Positions 59,999 through 64,000 of a stretch of DNA of 64,000 nt are shown here, in pieces. Position 1 is the stretch's first letter. Each line of letters begins with the position of its first letter. Both the position numbers and the translations under genes were made by a program. The notes under the pieces are model-generated. The model saw only the letters and a list, made by a program, of their open reading frames with translations. It did no database searches and had not been told where the DNA came from. The stretch spans positions 1,612,001 through 1,676,000 of the forward strand of contig NZ_CP092107.1 in NCBI RefSeq assembly GCF_029016485.1, written 5' to 3'. This DNA is from Vibrio sp. JC009 (GTDB taxonomy: Bacteria; Pseudomonadota; Gammaproteobacteria; Enterobacterales; Vibrionaceae).

Positions 59999-62482
59999 AT
60001 GCTAGATATTAAGATTTCTTTACCCACACTCAAAAAATGGGAAGACAACCTCTCGGTTCTGAGTAAGGTGTCAGGCTGTGATTTCCGGCTTTACGCCCTG
60101 GAAGATAACAGGCCGAATTTAATTCTTGGCTCTGAGCAGGCTTCAGAGGATAAGCTGGCAGGTATCTTTACCAGACTGGCTACTGATACCTGCAGGGCCA
60201 AAGAGATGACCAGAGCAGAAAATGCAATTGGCATTCCTGTTTGCTGGTTTAAATACGGTATTTATGGCGCACTTGTTGTTACCTCTGAATCTGAAGCTAT
60301 CAGCCAGGATATAGTGACACTTTGTGAAAATCTGGTCAGCCAGATAGAAAAAGATCTGAGTGAAGAGTTTCGCTATTGCTCATCATCCGGTCAGGTGACG
60401 GAAGGTTTCTCGCCTTTCCCTGAGCCTGACTTTCAGTCTTTTATCGACTGCTTTGAAGATCATCTCTGGATTAAGAACCTTGACGGTGTTTATACCCACT
60501 GCAACAAACCGGCCTACCAAGTGTGGGCCAGTGACCTTGAAGGGGTTCTGGGCAAAACGGATCACGATCTGTTTGATAATGAAATTGCCGATAAATTTAT
60601 TGCAGCAGATATGAGAGCCATGTCCTCCGGTAAGCAAATTGTTACCGAAGAGTGCTCTGATGCCCGAAGTGAAGACAACAACACCTGGCTGGAAACCATT
60701 AAAGCGCCGGTATTTACCAAAAGCGGAGAGCTTTCCGGTATCGTAGGGATGACCCGTAATGTTACCGGACGTAAACAGGTTGAAGAGCAACTGGTGCTGG
60801 CTGGCATGGTGTTTGAAAACTCCATGGAAGGTGTGGTCATTACGGACAAATTTGGCAATATCGCCTATGTAAATAACGCTTTCAGTGATATTACCGGTTA
60901 CTCGCAGGAAGATGTGGTTGGCCGTAATCCGAGGTTGTTAAAATCCGGTCGTCACAATGCTGATTTTTATCAGGAGATGTGGGGCGCTCTGAATGAGCAG
61001 GGATACTGGAAGGGCGAAATCTGGAACCGCCGTAAAGACGGGGCCATTTATCCGTCGCTCTCCACGGTAAGTGTGGTTTATGACGCCGATGATGAGCCCT
61101 GCAACTATGTGGCGGTATTTGTGGATATTTCACTGCAGAAGCAAAATGAAGCCGAGCTGACCCACATGGCCTATCATGATCCGCTGACTGATCTGCCAAA
61201 CCGTCAGAAACTGACCTCTCAGGTGGAACATGAGATTTATCACGCCAAAAGGCACGGCGGAAAGCTTGCCACCATTTTTATCGATATTGACCACTTTAAG
61301 CATATCAATGATACCTTTGGTCACCTGATTGGCGACGAAGTTCTGTGTGAGCTGGCTGACCGTCTGTCAGACTCTCTGAGGGAAGAGGATATAGTTTCAC
61401 GGATCGGTGGCGATGAGTTTGTGATTCTGGCTTCCGGCGTCAGTGATGTTGATTCTGTGACATCGCTTGTGGGCAAGCTGATGTCTGCTTTTGATGATCA
61501 TGTTGAGCTGTCCAACGGAGAGAAGCTGCGGATAACCGGAAGCATGGGGATTTCTCTTTATCCGGATGATGGTGAAGACAGTCATACGCTGCTGCGAAAT
61601 GCCGATGCGGCAATGTACCGGGCAAAGCAGGATGGCCGTAACAATTTCGCTTTCTACACTCAGGCGTTAACCGAAGAGTCCGAATCTCATTTGAAGCTTC
61701 AGGGCGCAATGCATGACGCGCTGGATAACGAAGAGTTTTATCTGGTTTATCAGCCGCAGTTTAATACGGTAGAGGATAAGCTGACCGGCTTTGAAGCGCT
61801 TATCCGCTGGAACCAGCCAAACCTTGGCAAGGTGCCGCCTTCGGAGTTTATTCCTCTGGCTGAGAAGAGTTCTCTTATCTCAGATATCGGCCAGTGGGTT
61901 CTGTACACCGCCTGCTCTCAGGCCGCCTCATGGCTAAGACAGGGCTACGACTTTGGCCGGGTGGCGGTAAACGTTGCCGGTCCGCAGCTTAAAAGGGTTA
62001 ACTTTGCCAGAAACGTTGAGAAGATCCTGGAATTAACCGGACTGCCTGCCGACTATCTTGAGATAGAAGTAACAGAAAGCTCCATGATGGAAGACTTTGA
62101 CCGCGCCATTGAAGAGCTCAATATCTTAAAAGAGATGGGCGTTGAGATCGCGATTGATGACTTTGGTACCGGACACTCTTCCCTGAGCTATCTGCATAAA
62201 CTGCCTCTGAATAAGATCAAAATCGACCGGGAGTTTATTACCAATATCCGGGATGACAAGTTCAGCTCGGCGGTGGTAAACGCCATTATTGCTCTGGGGC
62301 GCTCTTTATCCATGCGGGTTATTGCAGAAGGTATAGAGACACAGGACCAGCTTGAGGCGCTGAACAGCCGTGGCCTGACAGAAGCTCAGGGATTCCTGCT
62401 TGGCAGACCCGCACGCCCTGAAGAGCTGACTGAATTGCTGGAAAGCCGGGCAAAGATAACGAACCTCAGCCCGGAAGAATAA
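59999..62482 (+). CDS. PAS-GGDEF-EAL protein (c-di-GMP turnover)
   Basis: An 827-residue soluble protein: an N-terminal region (~1-135) of unclear fold, two PAS domains (about 140-260; about 265-385, including GNIAYVNNAFSDITGYSQEDVVG), GGDEF (about 390-550; RIGGDEFVILA, with the RxxD I-site in LREEDIVS), and EAL (about 570-815; GFEALIRWNQPN, EIEVTESSMMED, IDDFGTGHSS, IAEGIETQDQ). Key catalytic residues of both domains look intact, so it could be bifunctional. It is coupled to the HD-GYP gene upstream, 8 bp apart. Confidence 0.93.
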   Translation: MLDIKISLPTLKKWEDNLSVLSKVSGCDFRLYALEDNRPNLILGSEQASEDKLAGIFTRLATDTCRAKEMTRAENAIGIPVCWFKYGIYGALVVTSESEAISQDIVTLCENLVSQIEKDLSEEFRYCSSSGQVTEGFSPFPEPDFQSFIDCFEDHLWIKNLDGVYTHCNKPAYQVWASDLEGVLGKTDHDLFDNEIADKFIAADMRAMSSGKQIVTEECSDARSEDNNTWLETIKAPVFTKSGELSGIVGMTRNVTGRKQVEEQLVLAGMVFENSMEGVVITDKFGNIAYVNNAFSDITGYSQEDVVGRNPRLLKSGRHNADFYQEMWGALNEQGYWKGEIWNRRKDGAIYPSLSTVSVVYDADDEPCNYVAVFVDISLQKQNEAELTHMAYHDPLTDLPNRQKLTSQVEHEIYHAKRHGGKLATIFIDIDHFKHINDTFGHLIGDEVLCELADRLSDSLREEDIVSRIGGDEFVILASGVSDVDSVTSLVGKLMSAFDDHVELSNGEKLRITGSMGISLYPDDGEDSHTLLRNADAAMYRAKQDGRNNFAFYTQALTEESESHLKLQGAMHDALDNEEFYLVYQPQFNTVEDKLTGFEALIRWNQPNLGKVPPSEFIPLAEKSSLISDIGQWVLYTACSQAASWLRQGYDFGRVAVNVAGPQLKRVNFARNVEKILELTGLPADYLEIEVTESSMMEDFDRAIEELNILKEMGVEIAIDDFGTGHSSLSYLHKLPLNKIKIDREFITNIRDDKFSSAVVNAIIALGRSLSMRVIAEGIETQDQLEALNSRGLTEAQGFLLGRPARPEELTELLESRAKITNLSPEE

Positions 62483-62498
62483 GCGACACTCTAATTTG

Positions 62499-63389
62499 TT
62501 ATAAAAACACGGAAGGGATAACCACTTTCCTTCCGCTGCTTTTTTCCAGAGCCTGCTGAAAGGAGACCGTCTGCTCTTTGCTGCACTTATCCCAGAGCAG
62601 GGCTTCACCCGTTACACCATGATGCTGAAAGGCATTAATTCTGATCTGCACATCTGTCGGCAAAGCAGAGAGGTACTTCCCGAGAGACTCCACTTCCTGC
62701 TCAAGATCCGTTTGTCCCGGAATTAACAGCAGGCGAATTTCATACAGTTTTCTCTGCTCAGCAAGGTACTCCAGCGACTTAAATACACGATGGTTATCAC
62801 GTCCGGTCAGCCATTCATGGGTTTCACTCTGCCAGGCCTTCAGATCGACCATTGCACCATCCATAACCGAAGCAATTTTCTTCCAGCCCTGAGTGGAGAG
62901 TGAGCCATTACTATCAACAAAACAGCTGAGGTGCTTAAGTTCGCTGTCATTTTTTATTTCAGAAAAGAGAGCAGAAACAAAGGGAAGTTCAAGTGTGGCT
63001 TCACCGCCGGTGACGGTAATGCCATCGATAAACAGGTGATTGTCGCGGATCACTTCAAGCAGCCCGGCAACAGAGTATTCAGTGACCTTAGGGCTGGCCT
63101 GAAAACTGCAGATGTCGGTGCACTTGTCGCACTGAGTGCACTTTGCTGCATCCCAGAGCACTTTCCGCTCTGGCGTAAAGGTCAGCGCGCCGTCCGGGCA
63201 GTAAGGAACACAGATTCCGCAGTGATTGCAGTGATTTATGGTATGCGGGTTATGGCAGTTAACACAGGAGAAATTGCAGCCCTGCAGAAAAATAACCAGC
63301 CGGTTTCCCGGGCCGTCAACACAGGAAAAGGTCAGTATTTTACTGACCTTCGCGTTATAACGGTTTGCCGGCTTTTTAACATCACTCAT
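62499..63389 (-). CDS. Glycyl-radical-enzyme activase of the YjjW family
   Basis: A radical-SAM protein of 296 residues. The Cx3Cx2C motif is in FLQGCNFSCVNCHNP, followed by two ferredoxin-like Cys clusters (HCGICVPYCPDGAL; KCTQCDKCTDICSF), the layout of glycyl-radical activases. It uses S-adenosylmethionine to install the glycyl radical in its partner, YjjI, encoded just upstream on the same strand and overlapping by 8 bp. ATG at 63389. The extra clusters and partner indicate anaerobic use, consistent with this citrate-fermenting genome. Confidence 0.9.
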   Translation of the reverse strand: MSDVKKPANRYNAKVSKILTFSCVDGPGNRLVIFLQGCNFSCVNCHNPHTINHCNHCGICVPYCPDGALTFTPERKVLWDAAKCTQCDKCTDICSFQASPKVTEYSVAGLLEVIRDNHLFIDGITVTGGEATLELPFVSALFSEIKNDSELKHLSCFVDSNGSLSTQGWKKIASVMDGAMVDLKAWQSETHEWLTGRDNHRVFKSLEYLAEQRKLYEIRLLLIPGQTDLEQEVESLGKYLSALPTDVQIRINAFQHHGVTGEALLWDKCSKEQTVSFQQALEKSSGRKVVIPSVFL

Positions 63390-64000
63390 AGGTCGGAGAC
63401 ATTTCCCGGCTCATTACCCTTGGTTTTCGCTGCAGAATTCCGGAGTTTTCCGCCGCACCTGCACCAAGGAAGGTAGTGTTGATGCGTGAGCCTTCTTCGC
63501 TGAATTTCGCGATATCAGACAGCCTGACCATATAACCGGTTACCCGGATAAGGTCATTGGAATCGACGTTGGCGGTAAACTCTCGCATACCCAGCTTCAG
63601 AGCGCCTTTACACAGGTTGTACATGGCCTCGGGGTTGGATTTAACCGTTTCATCAATGGTCAGAATATCGCTGATACCGGAGGGGTAGTATTGATGATGT
63701 GCGACCGTCGCTTTGATGTAGGAAACCGGATCCGGCTCGCAGCCATAGGGAATGCGCACGCCCGGTGTCACTTCCTTATCCATGCTGGTTCCGGCCTGAG
63801 CATGCAGCATCGCCCTGCCGCCGGGCCCATATTTGATCTCAGTGGATTCCACCAGTTCAGCCAGCTTTTCTGAAATGCGGTAGCCCAGCTGATTGGCTTC
63901 CTCATCATGCCCGTAGCGAAGAGTTTTGCCCTGCTTTTCAAGCAAAACCTGCACCGCTTCTGCCATACCGTAGATACCAAACATAGGTACAAAGCGCTTT
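63382..64000 (-). CDS. yjjI: Glycyl-radical enzyme YjjI, C-terminal part (cut by window end)
   Basis: The frame is open to the window edge and continues into unseen sequence, so only the last ~206 residues are here. They include the RVTGYMVRLSDIAKF block, where the Gly of RVxGY is the radical site, and KYGPGGRAMLHAQAG. Overlap with yjjW by 8 bp makes a cotranscribed activase-enzyme pair. The reaction of YjjI is not firmly known; it requires anaerobic conditions. Confidence 0.88.
   Translation of the reverse strand, partial: KRFVPMFGIYGMAEAVQVLLEKQGKTLRYGHDEEANQLGYRISEKLAELVESTEIKYGPGGRAMLHAQAGTSMDKEVTPGVRIPYGCEPDPVSYIKATVAHHQYYPSGISDILTIDETVKSNPEAMYNLCKGALKLGMREFTANVDSNDLIRVTGYMVRLSDIAKFSEEGSRINTTFLGAGAAENSGILQRKPRVMSREMSPTYE

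Overview
The window looks like chromosomal DNA of a marine gammaproteobacterium, most probably a Vibrionaceae member. This rests on recalled family resemblance (CitA/CitB-oadGAB-citDEFXG citrate fermentation, paired chemoreceptors, Fur boxes, several c-di-GMP proteins); no database search was possible. No rRNA or tRNA gene was seen.

Left part (1-30 kb): anaerobic citrate use. A TonB-dependent receptor remnant with an in-frame stop (1-1542) precedes a tripartite tricarboxylate transporter (tctCBA, 1819-4915) and citC (5114-6205). About 11 kb of other genes follow: a CPA1 Na+/H+ antiporter, an orphan sugar-binding protein, a chemoreceptor with a binding-protein gene, a nitroreductase, a divergent CitX-like protein and a REP-associated transposase unit. 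Then come oadGAB (sodium-pumping oxaloacetate decarboxylase), two tandem CitA-type kinases separated by a 7-bp tandem repeat, citB, and the lyase operon citDEFXG ending in a strong terminator. Citrate would enter through TctABC, be split by CitDEF (activated by CitC, CitX and CitG) and oxaloacetate would be decarboxylated by OadGAB. A nearly identical 21-bp motif upstream of citC and oadG, with an 11-bp part upstream of citD, is a candidate CitB operator.

Middle (30-37 kb): small hypothetical genes, a 262-bp MITE whose ends match the IS50/Tn5 outer end and which has a 10-bp target duplication, a lipoprotein, an ArsP-like permease divergent from an ArsR regulator across three inverted-repeat operators, and an orphan double-ATPase ABC protein.

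Iron block (36.6-51 kb): superoxide dismutase, ynfA, sufABCDSE, an unusually long GltB-like protein (1813 residues) followed by a CysJ-type diflavin reductase, and a small unknown gene. Four Fur-box-like sites lie in this block. The GltB-like/CysJ-like pair without GltD or CysI, behind a strong Fur box, is the best candidate for an undescribed system.

Right part (51-64 kb): uspA, a Cache chemoreceptor with a binding-protein gene, a hemerythrin-GGDEF protein, a GT-B-like protein, a lysophospholipase-like hydrolase, an HD-GYP protein and a PAS-GGDEF-EAL protein, and the start of a yjjI-yjjW glycyl-radical pair cut by the window end.

A REP-like sequence (core GGGACAGGCRCC) recurs on both sides of the transposase gene, inside the oadA linker (three copies), inside the gltB-like gene (two copies) and perhaps at 31857. 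Its in-frame presence in two coding sequences is the second main point of interest.
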